DNA of 64,000 bases from Nocardia nova (GTDB taxonomy: Bacteria > Actinomycetota > Actinomycetes > Mycobacteriales > Mycobacteriaceae): assembly GCF_002933465.1 (NCBI RefSeq), contig NZ_PSZE01000010.1, forward strand, positions 144,698-208,697, given 5' to 3'. This document shows positions 51,474-59,769 of the stretch, in pieces (the first letter of the stretch is position 1; every line of letters starts with the position of its first letter). The position numbers were made by a program, and so were the translations under genes. Below the pieces are notes generated by a model. It saw only the letters and a list, made by a program, of their open reading frames with translations. It did no database searches and was not told the origin of the DNA.

Positions 51474-51489
51474 AACATCCGTCAATGTT
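51474..51489. promoter_or_regulatory. AACAT-N6-ATGTT dyad
   Basis: Perfect five-base arms six bases apart in the 390-base gap upstream of the truncated TetR gene and of ptpB, in locally AT-rich sequence (up to TAACATTGACGGATGTTG on the minus strand). Fits a TetR-type operator. The remainder of the gap (51490-51738) shows no gene or other structure that I can support. Confidence 0.4.
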
Positions 51490-51738
51490 AGAGGGTTTTC
51501 GGGGATCGCGACCAGGTTCAATGGGTCATTCCGTACTGAAAGATTGTTTTGTTACCGCCCCGACACATCCCGCGATAGGTTCCGGCGGCGGATCCGCCAC
51601 GGTCAGCACGGCTGCCGCGTGGGCGCAAACGATCAGCACTCTACGGCCTCGGGGCGGGAATCGTTATCTCGATGTGGGCGAGCACACAGGTGAGCCAAGG
51701 CCCACCCACCGCTTCGAACCCGCCGATAACCTGGAATC

Positions 51739-52530
51739 GTGACAACGGTGCGCCCCGATCATCTCCACATTCCCGGCACCTTCAACTACCGCGACGTCGG
51801 CGGACTACGCACGGTCAGCGGGACCACGATCCGCAGCGGAGTTCTGCTCCGGTCGGCTCAGCTGTGCCGGCTGGACGAACGCGGGCACGACACCCTTCGT
51901 CGGCTCGGTGTCGCCACCGTGCACGATCTGCGCGGGCCCGGCGAGGCCGACCGGATGGGCGTCGACATCCTTCCCGACGGCGTGCGGCTGGAGGTGACAC
52001 CGTTCCACTCCGCGGTCGGCGCCGCCCGGGCCCCGCACGAGGCTCCGCAGGCGACGGCACTGCCGCCGCACGAGGCCGCCGCAGGCGGCGCTGCCCCGAC
52101 GACCAGCCGCCACCTCGACCTGCTCGAGGTCTACGCCGAATTCCCCTCGATGCCGGAGGCGGGCGTCGCGATCGCCGCCATGGCCCGGTCGCTGGCCCGC
52201 GGCGACGGCGCGGTGCTGGTGCACTGCGCGGCCGGTAAGGACCGCACCGGCTGGGCGGTCGCCACCTTGCTGCGAGCCGTCGGCGTCACCGAGGACGACG
52301 TCCTGGCCGACTATCTACTCAGCAACGAGGCGGTCGAATCGCTGGCCGCCGACGTGGCGCGCAATTCCGGCGAGCCGCTGCCGCCCGCCCTGCTGGGGGT
52401 GAGCATCGAATACCTCGCCGCCGGTACCGAGGCCATGCACCGTCGCTACGGCACCCTCGACGGCTATCTCGAGGCCATCGGCATTACGCCGCAGCTGCGG
52501 GCCGCCCTGCACACCCGCATGCTCGAGTGA
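51739..52530 (+). CDS. ptpB: PtpB-type tyrosine/phosphoinositide phosphatase
   Basis: 263 residues, GTG start. P-loop HCAAGKDRTG (CX5R, with the Lys-Asp typical of PtpB) near residue 165; FNYRDVGGLR at the N-terminus and VLLRSAQLCRLD match M. tuberculosis PtpB (Rv0153c), as does the lid-like variable stretch at 85-125 and ADYLLSN after the P-loop. It dephosphorylates phosphotyrosine or phosphoinositides; in M. tuberculosis PtpB is exported and acts in the host cell, but no signal peptide is seen here. Confidence 0.88.
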   Translation: MTTVRPDHLHIPGTFNYRDVGGLRTVSGTTIRSGVLLRSAQLCRLDERGHDTLRRLGVATVHDLRGPGEADRMGVDILPDGVRLEVTPFHSAVGAARAPHEAPQATALPPHEAAAGGAAPTTSRHLDLLEVYAEFPSMPEAGVAIAAMARSLARGDGAVLVHCAAGKDRTGWAVATLLRAVGVTEDDVLADYLLSNEAVESLAADVARNSGEPLPPALLGVSIEYLAAGTEAMHRRYGTLDGYLEAIGITPQLRAALHTRMLE

Positions 52531-52554
52531 TCCGGTACTGCCGGCCCGCACCGG

Positions 52555-53811
52555 CTATCCGGTGCGGTGGACCAGGCCGTCGGTATCGATGCTGACCTGA
52601 TTTCCGGTGTGGAACCAACTTCCCGTGAACCGCGATTCGGTGGTCTGCGGGTCGTTCCAGTAGCGCGGGGTGATATTCGGCCCGCGACAGAGCAGTTCGC
52701 CGCTGCCCACCCTGGCCCGCGGCCCCCACAGCGCCAATTCCGTACCGCCGAACGGGAATCCGAGAACGTCGCAGCCGGCCGTCACGCCGCTGTCCACCAG
52801 AGCCAGTCCGATACCGCTGGTTTCGGTCGCACCCCATACCGACCACTGCCGGGCCAGCGGGAACACCTCGCGCAGCGCCTCCGCCACGATTTCCGCGGTG
52901 CCGGCGTCGGTCGCGGCCAGTTCGGCGCGATGTCCCGCGCTGCACACCTGGCGCACGCCCTCCGCCCGCAATCCGGCCAGTTCGGGGAGCAGGCCCGCGA
53001 AGATGCGGGGCGTCGCGGCCACCATGTCGATACGTTCGGCGACGATCGCCTCGGCGATCATCGCCGGATCCGGGGCGAGGACGACCGTGCCGCCCACGGC
53101 GAAGGTCGGCAGCAGTTGATCGACACAGCCGCTCGCGTGCGCCAGCGGCATCAGGACCAGATTGCGCAACCCTTCGGTCGGCAGGTCGAAGGCGCCCACC
53201 ACCGAGCGCACCGCCGACAGCAGATTCTCGTTGGTCAACTCCACACCGCGCGGACCGCCCGGCGCCTCCGAAAGACCCTGGCTCGCAGCGCCGCTGGTAT
53301 AGCACAGCAAAGCGAGCTCGCTCAGCGAAGCACCGTCGTCGATGAAGGCCGCGCCGTCGGGGAAGTCGGCGTACCCGGCGTCGGCGCCGCCGCCGTCGAG
53401 GACGAAATCCGCGCAGCTGTCCGCGATCACCTGGGCGGCCACGGCATCGGAGAGCCCGTCGTGCACCAGCACCGGCACCGCACCGGACAACAGGGCGCCG
53501 AGGAAGGCCTGGACCCAGCGCACGCCCACCGGCATCCGCACGGCCACCCGGTCGCCGTAACCGATTCCATGTTCCTGCAGTCCGCCGGCGATCCGGGAGG
53601 CGGCATGCCACAGCTGCCGGTAGGTCAGCCGCGGTCCGCCGATTTCGACGACCGCCTCCCGGGCCGAGAACGCGTGTACCTGCACATCGAGCAGTTCGGT
53701 GAGGGCCGGATTGAGATTTCCGTACCGCAGCACACCGTCGGCACCGCGAGCAAGAGGGTTGCCGCACCACGGATTTCGCGTCTGCGGGTATTCGATCAGA
53801 AGCTGCGTCAT
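52555..53811 (-). CDS. Degenerate acyl-CoA synthetase-like protein, C-domain missing
   Basis: 418 residues; ATG at 53811 with GGAGGG upstream. N-terminal ANL adenylating fold is clear (LTYRQLWHAASRIAGGLQEHG, VWGATETSGIGL). The ATP P-loop that should read TSGTTGxPKG is LCYTSGAASQGLS followed by an insertion and GPRGVELT, without Lys. The ribose-binding TGD is TGN (WFHTGNQ). The protein stops just there, lacking the C-terminal domain with its catalytic Lys. Probably not an adenylating enzyme any more, although the frame has no internal stop. Faces PtpB tail-to-tail. Confidence 0.78.
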   Translation of the reverse strand: MTQLLIEYPQTRNPWCGNPLARGADGVLRYGNLNPALTELLDVQVHAFSAREAVVEIGGPRLTYRQLWHAASRIAGGLQEHGIGYGDRVAVRMPVGVRWVQAFLGALLSGAVPVLVHDGLSDAVAAQVIADSCADFVLDGGGADAGYADFPDGAAFIDDGASLSELALLCYTSGAASQGLSEAPGGPRGVELTNENLLSAVRSVVGAFDLPTEGLRNLVLMPLAHASGCVDQLLPTFAVGGTVVLAPDPAMIAEAIVAERIDMVAATPRIFAGLLPELAGLRAEGVRQVCSAGHRAELAATDAGTAEIVAEALREVFPLARQWSVWGATETSGIGLALVDSGVTAGCDVLGFPFGGTELALWGPRARVGSGELLCRGPNITPRYWNDPQTTESRFTGSWFHTGNQVSIDTDGLVHRTG

Positions 53812-53905
53812 CAAGTCCCTCCGGATGCCTCGATCAACAGGCATCTGCGACTATATGACGCAGATCACAATCATGGGGCGTTAGGCGATAAAGATGTCCG
53901 GGTGA

Positions 53906-54700
53906 TCACCGCCCGGTGTAGCTCGCCTTCCCCGGGCCCACGTCCAGGAAGCTGCGCACCGCACCCCGCAAATCCTCGGTGTCGAACAGTTCGCCGGAGA
54001 CCTTGGGCGTCACCGAATCGGCGTGCTCGACGCCGCCGGAACGCCATGCCGCGATGATCTGCTTGGTGGCCGCGTGCGCGCGGGTAGGGCCGTCGGCGAG
54101 GCGGGCGGCCAGCGCCCGGGCCGCGGCGTCGACGTCCTCGTGCACCGCGTTGACCACACCCCAGTCGGCGAGGGTGGCCGCGTCGTACAGGTCGCCGGTC
54201 ATGACCAGTTCCCGCGCCCGGCCGGAACCGGCACGCTCGGCCAGCCGCTGCGGGCCGCCCATCGACGGCGTCAGGCCCACGACCGTCTCCACCAGCCCGA
54301 ACTTGGCCTTGGGTGAGGCCAGCAGGATGTCGCAGGCCAGCGAGATCTCGAAGGCGGCGGTCAGGGTGAGGCCGTGGGCGGCGAAGACGACCGGGCACGG
54401 CAGGGCCTCGACCCGGTGGATGATGCCCTGGAACAAGCGCTGCCACAGTTCGGCGCCCTGATCCACGCTCAGCCCGTCGAACTCGTGGACGTCGACCCCG
54501 CCGGAGACGACCTTGCCCTCGGCGCGAATCAGCAGCGCACGCGGCGGGTTCGCGGTCAACTCGGCGAGATCGGCGGCGAGCGATCCCAGCAGCGCCGAAT
54601 CGAACAGGTTCAACGGCGGATGGTCGATGGTGAGGATCGCGAGCTGGGCGCCGGCCTCGGTCTCGGTCCGCTCCAGCCGGGTGGGTTTCGAATCGCTCAT
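53906..54700 (-). CDS. Crotonase-family protein (enoyl-CoA hydratase-like)
   Basis: 264 residues. Family elements: ILTIDHPPLNLFDSAL, SGGVDVHEF, HGLTLTAAFEISLACDI, FGLVETVVGLTPSMGG. The usual GGG of the oxyanion hole reads TAA, and the first Glu of hydratases appears as Phe-Glu; the second Glu is kept (LVETVVGL). Thus either another crotonase reaction or reduced hydratase activity. It follows the synthetase-like gene upstream on the same strand (94 bases between). Confidence 0.82.
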   Translation of the reverse strand: MSDSKPTRLERTETEAGAQLAILTIDHPPLNLFDSALLGSLAADLAELTANPPRALLIRAEGKVVSGGVDVHEFDGLSVDQGAELWQRLFQGIIHRVEALPCPVVFAAHGLTLTAAFEISLACDILLASPKAKFGLVETVVGLTPSMGGPQRLAERAGSGRARELVMTGDLYDAATLADWGVVNAVHEDVDAAARALAARLADGPTRAHAATKQIIAAWRSGGVEHADSVTPKVSGELFDTEDLRGAVRSFLDVGPGKASYTGR

Positions 54701-54765
54701 CCGCCGAATCTATCCAGAACCAGTCGTAGCCGGTACCCCGGCCGCCGGTCTGCCAGACTGGTGCG

Positions 54766-55803
54766 GTGGATACCTCGCCGACCGAGAACGCCGGTTCGAA
54801 CACCGCGACCTATGTCGAGCCCGGCGAATTCAAGCGCGATACGAACTACATCACGACCCGGATCACCGCCGACGGCCGTGACGGCTATCCCGTCGAACCG
54901 CAGCGCTACCGGCTGGTCGCGGCACGCGCCTGCCCGTGGGCCAACCGCACGCTGATCGCGCGGCGGCTACTCGGCCTGGAGCAGGTGATCTCGCTGGGAT
55001 TGTGCGGGCCGACCCACGACAAACGCAGCTGGACCTTCGACCTCGATCCGGACGAGGTGGACCCGGTGCTGGGCATCCACTTCCTGCGCGATGCCTACCT
55101 CGCGCGTGATCCGGAGTATCCGCGCGGCATCACGGTCCCCGCGGTGGTGGACGTGCCGACCGGACAGGTGGTCACCAACGACTACCCGCAGATCACGCTC
55201 GACTTCTCCACCGAGTGGACGCAGTTCCACCGGCCGGGCGCGCCGCAGTTGTATCCCGAACCGCTGCGCGCCGAGATCGATCAGGTGAACCGGCGCGTCT
55301 ACACCGAGGTCAACAACGGTGTCTACCGCTGCGGCTTCGCAGGCAGCCAGGACGCCTACGACGCCGCCTACGATCGGCTGTTCACGGCGCTGGACTGGTT
55401 GTCGGAACGGTTGAGCGAACAGCGTTATCTGGTCGGCGACACCATCACCGAGGCCGATGTGCGGCTGTTCACCACGCTGGTGCGTTTCGACCCGGTGTAT
55501 CACGGCCATTTCAAATGCAATCGGAACAAGCTCACCGAACAGCCCGTGCTGTGGGCCTATGCGCGCGACCTGTTCCAGACGCCGGGCTTCGGCGACACCA
55601 TCGATTTCACGCAGATCAAGCGGCACTACTACATCGTGCACAGCGATATCAATCCGACCGGGATCGTGCCGAAGGGGCCGGAACTGTCCGACTGGCTCAC
55701 CCCGCACGGCCGAGAAGCACTGGGCGGCAAGCCCTTCGGTGACGGGACGCCGCCTCCGCCACCCCTGCAGGCGGAACGAGTTCCGGCCGCCGACTGGGTC
55801 TGA
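54766..55803 (+). CDS. Glutathionyl-hydroquinone-reductase-like GST (Ecm4/YqjG)
   Basis: 345 residues, GTG start. The Xi-class GST signature is ARACPWANRTLIARR with the nucleophilic Cys; VTNDYPQITLDF and the helical domain with GDTITEADVRLFTTLVRFD and YYIVHSDINPTGIVPKGP complete it. Such enzymes reduce thiol-conjugated hydroquinones; an actinomycete would probably use mycothiol instead of glutathione (inference). Divergent from the crotonase gene with 65 bases between. Confidence 0.9.
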   Translation: MDTSPTENAGSNTATYVEPGEFKRDTNYITTRITADGRDGYPVEPQRYRLVAARACPWANRTLIARRLLGLEQVISLGLCGPTHDKRSWTFDLDPDEVDPVLGIHFLRDAYLARDPEYPRGITVPAVVDVPTGQVVTNDYPQITLDFSTEWTQFHRPGAPQLYPEPLRAEIDQVNRRVYTEVNNGVYRCGFAGSQDAYDAAYDRLFTALDWLSERLSEQRYLVGDTITEADVRLFTTLVRFDPVYHGHFKCNRNKLTEQPVLWAYARDLFQTPGFGDTIDFTQIKRHYYIVHSDINPTGIVPKGPELSDWLTPHGREALGGKPFGDGTPPPPPLQAERVPAADWV

Positions 55804-55866
55804 GCGTCACCGTGCGGAGGCGGTCGGCCCGCCTCCGCACCGGATCGGTTCGTGCGGCGGTTTTCG

Positions 55867-56203
55867 TTAGGCGGAGGTTCCCGCGTAGGTGCCGAAGCTC
55901 CGGAACACGCCTTCGGGATCGCGGCAGGTGAACCGAGCCGGTCCCCGGCGGCTGCTCGCAAAGCGCGGAATCGTGGCGCTGCGAACCGAGCATGATCCCG
56001 CCGCCGGGCCAGCCTAGTTCGGCGTACTGGACCACGTCGGCGGTGCCGTAGCGGGCGACTTCGACGAAGCCGAAGGCGCGCTGCAGGAAATCGATCGCCG
56101 CCGGGGCGTCACGGTAGCTGAACGTCGGCCACAGCGGGGCGGTCGTCGTTGCGGTATCGGTTGTTGCGGTATCGGTTGTTTCGGTATCGGTCGTTGCGGT
56201 CAT
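55867..56203 (-). pseudogene. VOC/glyoxalase-family gene with internal deletion
   Basis: Begins MTATTDTETTD and gives the first half of a VOC domain (WPTFSYRDAPAAIDFLQRAFGF, ELGWPGGGIMLGS), up to GTGS near 55938. The natural end, FTCRDPEGVFRSFGTYAGTSA and stop TAA at 55867, is present but in another frame. About 40 codons between (the VxDDPDAV region) are missing, so a deletion with a frame change killed it; the open frame instead reads on as Arg-rich nonsense to 55697. It is the common partner of the AraC gene upstream. Confidence 0.72.
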
Positions 56204-57050
56204 GCACCCAGCCTTTCGCGCCGGGCACCCCGTCGTCTTGGACGAATGGGAACACCTCGCGCGCACGCCATGCCGACGGCGGGCAACCGGCCAGTTCGCG
56301 CCATTCGCGGGCCATATGGGCCTGGTCGTAATAGCCGGTCGCGGCGGCCACCTCGGCGATGCTCACCTCGGGGCGGCGCAACATGCGATGCGAGACCTCG
56401 AAACGGGTCAGCCGCGCGGCCTCTTTCGGCGTGATGCCGAACTCGCCGGCGAATCGCGCTGCCAGATGTCTTCTGCTCCAGCCGATTTCGTGTGCCACCC
56501 GGTCCACCGCGGGTGCGCCCGCGGGATCGGTCAGCAACCGCCAGGCCCGGCGGAGATTGGCATCCATCTCGAGCCGGCGTGCATCGATCGCGCCGACCCG
56601 CGCGCAGAAGATCTCGTCCAGCACGGCGAACCGCGCCCGCCAGTCGGAGGTCGCGGCGATACGCTCCCGCACCCGCTCGGCCTCGGGCCCCAGCAGATCC
56701 GAGAGATCGACGATCCACTCCCCCAGCTCCCCGGCGGGTATTCCGAACAGCGCCCGCGCACCCAGCGGTGTGACCGCCAGCTGGATTCCCTGCTGGTAGC
56801 CGTTGTGCGCGATCAGTGTCGGTCGCAGCGTCAGCCCGCCGGCCAACGCGTCCCAGCGGCCTCCGGCCTGGTCGGGATGGGAGGACACCGGCACGTCGAT
56901 CGGCTCGTCGATGGTGAGGATCACCGTAATCGCGGTACTCGGCATGCCGACGTCCACGCCCGGATCGAATCCGCGCAACAGATATCCGTCGTAGCGGCCG
57001 AGGTAGGGCCGCAACGACGGGGCGGGCAACCGGCGCGCTCCCGCGGACAC
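56109..57050 (-). CDS. AraC-family regulator
   Basis: About 313 residues. N-terminal sensing domain, then two helix-turn-helix motifs in the last third (DRVAHEIGWSRRHLAARFAGEFG and VSIAEVAAATGYYDQAHMAREW). Starts GTG at 57050 or 57059. Its 3' end crosses a 15-base tandem repeat, giving RYRNNRYRNNRYRN before stopping at 56109, and overlaps the broken VOC gene by 95 bases. The AraC-VOC pair is common in actinobacteria and suggests auto-regulation. Confidence 0.86.
   Translation of the reverse strand: MSAGARRLPAPSLRPYLGRYDGYLLRGFDPGVDVGMPSTAITVILTIDEPIDVPVSSHPDQAGGRWDALAGGLTLRPTLIAHNGYQQGIQLAVTPLGARALFGIPAGELGEWIVDLSDLLGPEAERVRERIAATSDWRARFAVLDEIFCARVGAIDARRLEMDANLRRAWRLLTDPAGAPAVDRVAHEIGWSRRHLAARFAGEFGITPKEAARLTRFEVSHRMLRRPEVSIAEVAAATGYYDQAHMAREWRELAGCPPSAWRAREVFPFVQDDGVPGAKGWVHDRNDRYRNNRYRNNRYRNDDRPAVADVQLP
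56148..56200. repeat. 15-bp tandem repeat, about 3.5 copies
   Basis: Units GTTGCGGTATCGGTT at 56148-56162 and 56163-56177, a variant at 56178-56192 and a partial at 56193-56200. It codes TATTD-type repeats in the VOC frame and RNNRY-type repeats in the overlapping AraC frame. Because the unit is a multiple of three, copy-number changes keep both frames. Confidence 0.9.
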
Positions 57051-57221
57051 ACCACTCACCCTCTCCACGGTAGGCGGCGCGCGGACACGGCGGAACCGGA
57101 CCTGGGCGCGGTTCGTTGCACGGTCGACGGCCGTATCGGCCACCGTCGCCGACTTCGTCCGCGGCCGTCGGATCGGCACCACTAGAGTTTGTGCCGACCG
57201 GACGAGAGGGGTGCGTTACCG

Positions 57222-57968
57222 ATGTTCGACAGCGGCGTGGAAAAGGCCGTGCGGTCACTGCTGGACAACGGGGCACAAGTGCAGGCGCCCGCGGTCGCGA
57301 AGTACGTCGACCGGTTCCGCCGAGCACATCCGGACGAGAGTCCGGCCCAGATTCTCGACCGGCTGGAAAAGATCTATCTCACGACCGTGACCGGCAGCGG
57401 CACCGCGGTCGGCGCGACCGCCGCCGTCCCGGGGGTGGGCACCCTGACCTCGCTCGCGGCGATGAGCGCGGAAACCACCTTCTTCCTCGAGGCCTCGGCC
57501 GTCTTCACCCTCGCCGTCGCCGCCGTCCACGGCGTCGCCCCCGAGGACCACGAACGCCGGCGCGCGCTGGTGCTGGCGGTGGTGCTCGGCGAGAGCGGTA
57601 TGGAGATCGTGGAGCAGAGCGTGGGCCATTCGGCCAAGAACTGGGGCATGCTGCTGGCCGAGCGGATCCCCGGCATCAAGGGGATGAACGAATCGCTGAT
57701 GAAGCGATTCATCATCCAGTTCGTCACCAAGCGCAGCATGCTCATGTTCGGCAAGGTGCTACCGGCCGGAATCGGGGCGGCCGTCGGCGGATTCGGCAAC
57801 CGAGCCCTGGGGAAGAATGTGATCGGCAACGCGCACAAGGCTTTCGGCCCCGCCCCGATGCGGTGGTCCGGCGGTACCGCACGCGGCACTGTGATCGACG
57901 CCGATCCGCTTCCGGCACTGGGCAATCCGGACGGCCCGGCCCCCGGTTCGACGGCCGGGCAGCGATGA
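57222..57968 (+). CDS. EcsC-like membrane-associated protein
   Basis: 248 residues from the ATG at 57222 (GAGAGGGG upstream). Helical N-terminus (VDRFRRAHPDESPAQILDRLEKIYL), then hydrophobic GSGTAVGATAAVPGVGTLTSLAAMSAETTFFLE (seen in part) and EDHERRRALVLAVVLGESG, the pattern I associate with EcsC-like proteins. A second glycine-rich hydrophobic stretch precedes FGNRALGKNVIGNA. Its stop overlaps the ABC ATPase start (ATGA), so it belongs to that transporter operon; role unknown. Confidence 0.72.
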   Translation: MFDSGVEKAVRSLLDNGAQVQAPAVAKYVDRFRRAHPDESPAQILDRLEKIYLTTVTGSGTAVGATAAVPGVGTLTSLAAMSAETTFFLEASAVFTLAVAAVHGVAPEDHERRRALVLAVVLGESGMEIVEQSVGHSAKNWGMLLAERIPGIKGMNESLMKRFIIQFVTKRSMLMFGKVLPAGIGAAVGGFGNRALGKNVIGNAHKAFGPAPMRWSGGTARGTVIDADPLPALGNPDGPAPGSTAGQR

Positions 57969-58894
57969 GCGCGGCCCGCTCGCTCGCCGTCTCGATCAGC
58001 GGACTGCACAAGCAGTTCGAGGGTGTGGTCGCCCTGCGCGATGTCGGGTTCTCGGTTCCGGCAGGCACCACCGCGGCCCTCGTCGGCCCGCCCGGATCCG
58101 GAAAATCCACGCTGATCCACATTCTGCTCGGACTGTTGCGAGCGGATTCAGGCGTCGCCGAGGCCTTCGACGACGGCGGGATCGGCGCGGTGCTGCAGCC
58201 GCGCGGACTGCACCCGGCCCGGACCGTGCGCGCCCAGTTGCGGGTGTACGCGGCCGCCGCGGGTGTCGACGACGAGCGAGCGGACGCCGTGCTCGCAATG
58301 CTGCGCCTCGGCGAGGCCGCCACGACGCGGGTGCGCGATGTTCCCGACGGCCTGCGTACGCGGCTCGCAGTGGCGCAGGCACTGCTCACACAGCCCCGCC
58401 TGCTGGTGCTCGACGATCCGTTCGAAGGTCTCGAACCGCCCGAGCGGGCATGGCTTTTCGACTATCTGCGGGCTCATGCCCGGCGCGGTGGCACCACCCT
58501 GTTCACCTCGCAGAGCCTGGCCGCGGCCGTACCGGTCTGCGATCAGGTGATCGTGCTCTCGGCCGGTTCGGTGGCCTATCAGGGCAGTCCGCGGCGGCTG
58601 CGGCGCAACCATCCGGATCGGCTGGTGGTCGCGGCATCGAGCCCGATCGCGCTGGCCACCACGCTGGCCGCGCAGGGCTTCACCGACGCGGTGATGCGCA
58701 GCGACGGCCGACTTGCCGTCGCCGAGGCTTCTCGCGCCGAGATCGAGGCCGCCGCGGCGCTGGCCCGGGTCCATCTCGGCGAGGTGGTGGCCGAACCCGT
58801 CCACCCGGATCGGGTTTTGGCCATCCTCACCAAATCGTCCGCGCCGCCGGCCTATCCCGCCCCCGCCCCTGCGACCATGTACGGAACGCGATGA
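57965..58894 (+). CDS. ABC ATPase with non-canonical catalytic loops
   Basis: 309 residues. Walker A GPPGSGKST is normal and the core resembles drug- or CcmA-type ATPases, but the signature reads VPDGLRTRLAVAQAL in place of LSGGQ, Walker B is LVLDDPFEGL with Asp at the catalytic Glu position, and the switch His is Gln (LFTSQSL). A tail of about 60 residues follows. Its partner permease overlaps by four bases. It may hydrolyse ATP slowly or work as a regulatory subunit. Confidence 0.85.
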   Translation: MSAARSLAVSISGLHKQFEGVVALRDVGFSVPAGTTAALVGPPGSGKSTLIHILLGLLRADSGVAEAFDDGGIGAVLQPRGLHPARTVRAQLRVYAAAAGVDDERADAVLAMLRLGEAATTRVRDVPDGLRTRLAVAQALLTQPRLLVLDDPFEGLEPPERAWLFDYLRAHARRGGTTLFTSQSLAAAVPVCDQVIVLSAGSVAYQGSPRRLRRNHPDRLVVAASSPIALATTLAAQGFTDAVMRSDGRLAVAEASRAEIEAAAALARVHLGEVVAEPVHPDRVLAILTKSSAPPAYPAPAPATMYGTR

Positions 58895-59685
58895 TGCTGC
58901 CGACCCTCCCCACCGTTCCCGCCGAGGTGAACCGGGCGGCGACCGCCGAACTGCGCAAGATCACCGCGCTGCGCTCCGGATGGACGCTGCCCCCGGTGCT
59001 CGCGGCCGTGGGCTTCGTCGTCGCTTCGGCGTCCGCACTGCGCGGTTCGGGTCCGCAGGCGCGCGAGGCGCTGGTTACCGGGACCGCGACTGTCGGGTTG
59101 TATCTGGCGATCGCGATGGCGGTGGGTGCGGCGGCGATCGGCGGCGCGGTCGCGGCCGGCGACGAATACCGCTACCGCAGCATGGGACTCACCGCACTGT
59201 CCACCCCCGACCGGAACGTACTCTTCGGCGCGAAAGCCGGTGTGGCCGCGGCCTATTCGCTGGTTCTCGCGGCGTGCGCGGAGATCGGCGCGGCGCTGGG
59301 TCTGCTGGCCTTCGGGCGGCACACCGTCGAATTCGGCTGGCGACTGGTCGGGGTGTTCGGCGGCGGCCTGCTCGCGGCGGTGTGCTGGGGCGTGATCGGC
59401 GTAGGCCTGGGATTGCTGGTCCGTTCACCCAATCTGGCCGTGATCGCGATGGCGGGATGGCTGTTCATCCTGGAACCGCTGATCTGGCTGCTCGCCAAGG
59501 GCGCCGGGATCGCGGGCGTCGTGGTGCTGCTGCCGGGTTCGGCCACCATCGGCTCGGTCGCGGTCGGTTCGTTTCCTGAGAGTCCGTTCCTGCCGCCGAA
59601 TGCGGCCTCGGCCGTCGTGCTGGTGGTCTGGGCGGTCGCCGCCGGGGCGTTCGGTTGGTGGTATCTGCGCACACGCGACATCTGA
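58891..59685 (+). CDS. ABC-2-type membrane permease
   Basis: 264 residues with about six membrane segments (VLAAVGFVVASASAL, LYLAIAMAVGAAAIGGAVAAG, YSLVLAACAEIGAALGLLAF, LVGVFGGGLLAAVCWGVIGVGLGLL, and two more). GDEYRYRSMGLTALSTPDR between segments 2 and 3 is a typical ABC-2 coupling loop. Start ATG 58891 overlaps the ATPase stop; a second ATG follows at once. Forms the transporter with the two genes upstream. Confidence 0.87.
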   Translation: MMLPTLPTVPAEVNRAATAELRKITALRSGWTLPPVLAAVGFVVASASALRGSGPQAREALVTGTATVGLYLAIAMAVGAAAIGGAVAAGDEYRYRSMGLTALSTPDRNVLFGAKAGVAAAYSLVLAACAEIGAALGLLAFGRHTVEFGWRLVGVFGGGLLAAVCWGVIGVGLGLLVRSPNLAVIAMAGWLFILEPLIWLLAKGAGIAGVVVLLPGSATIGSVAVGSFPESPFLPPNAASAVVLVVWAVAAGAFGWWYLRTRDI

Positions 59686-59769
59686 CTCGACCACCGATCC
59701 GGGCGGAATCTCGTGGACGGGGTGCGGGAGACGCGGGATGTCGGGGCGCGTCGGTACCGTCGAATCGAC

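Noticed and set aside
56148..56200. CRISPR-like repeats
   Set aside because: Contiguous 15-base units without spacers; an ordinary coding microrepeat.
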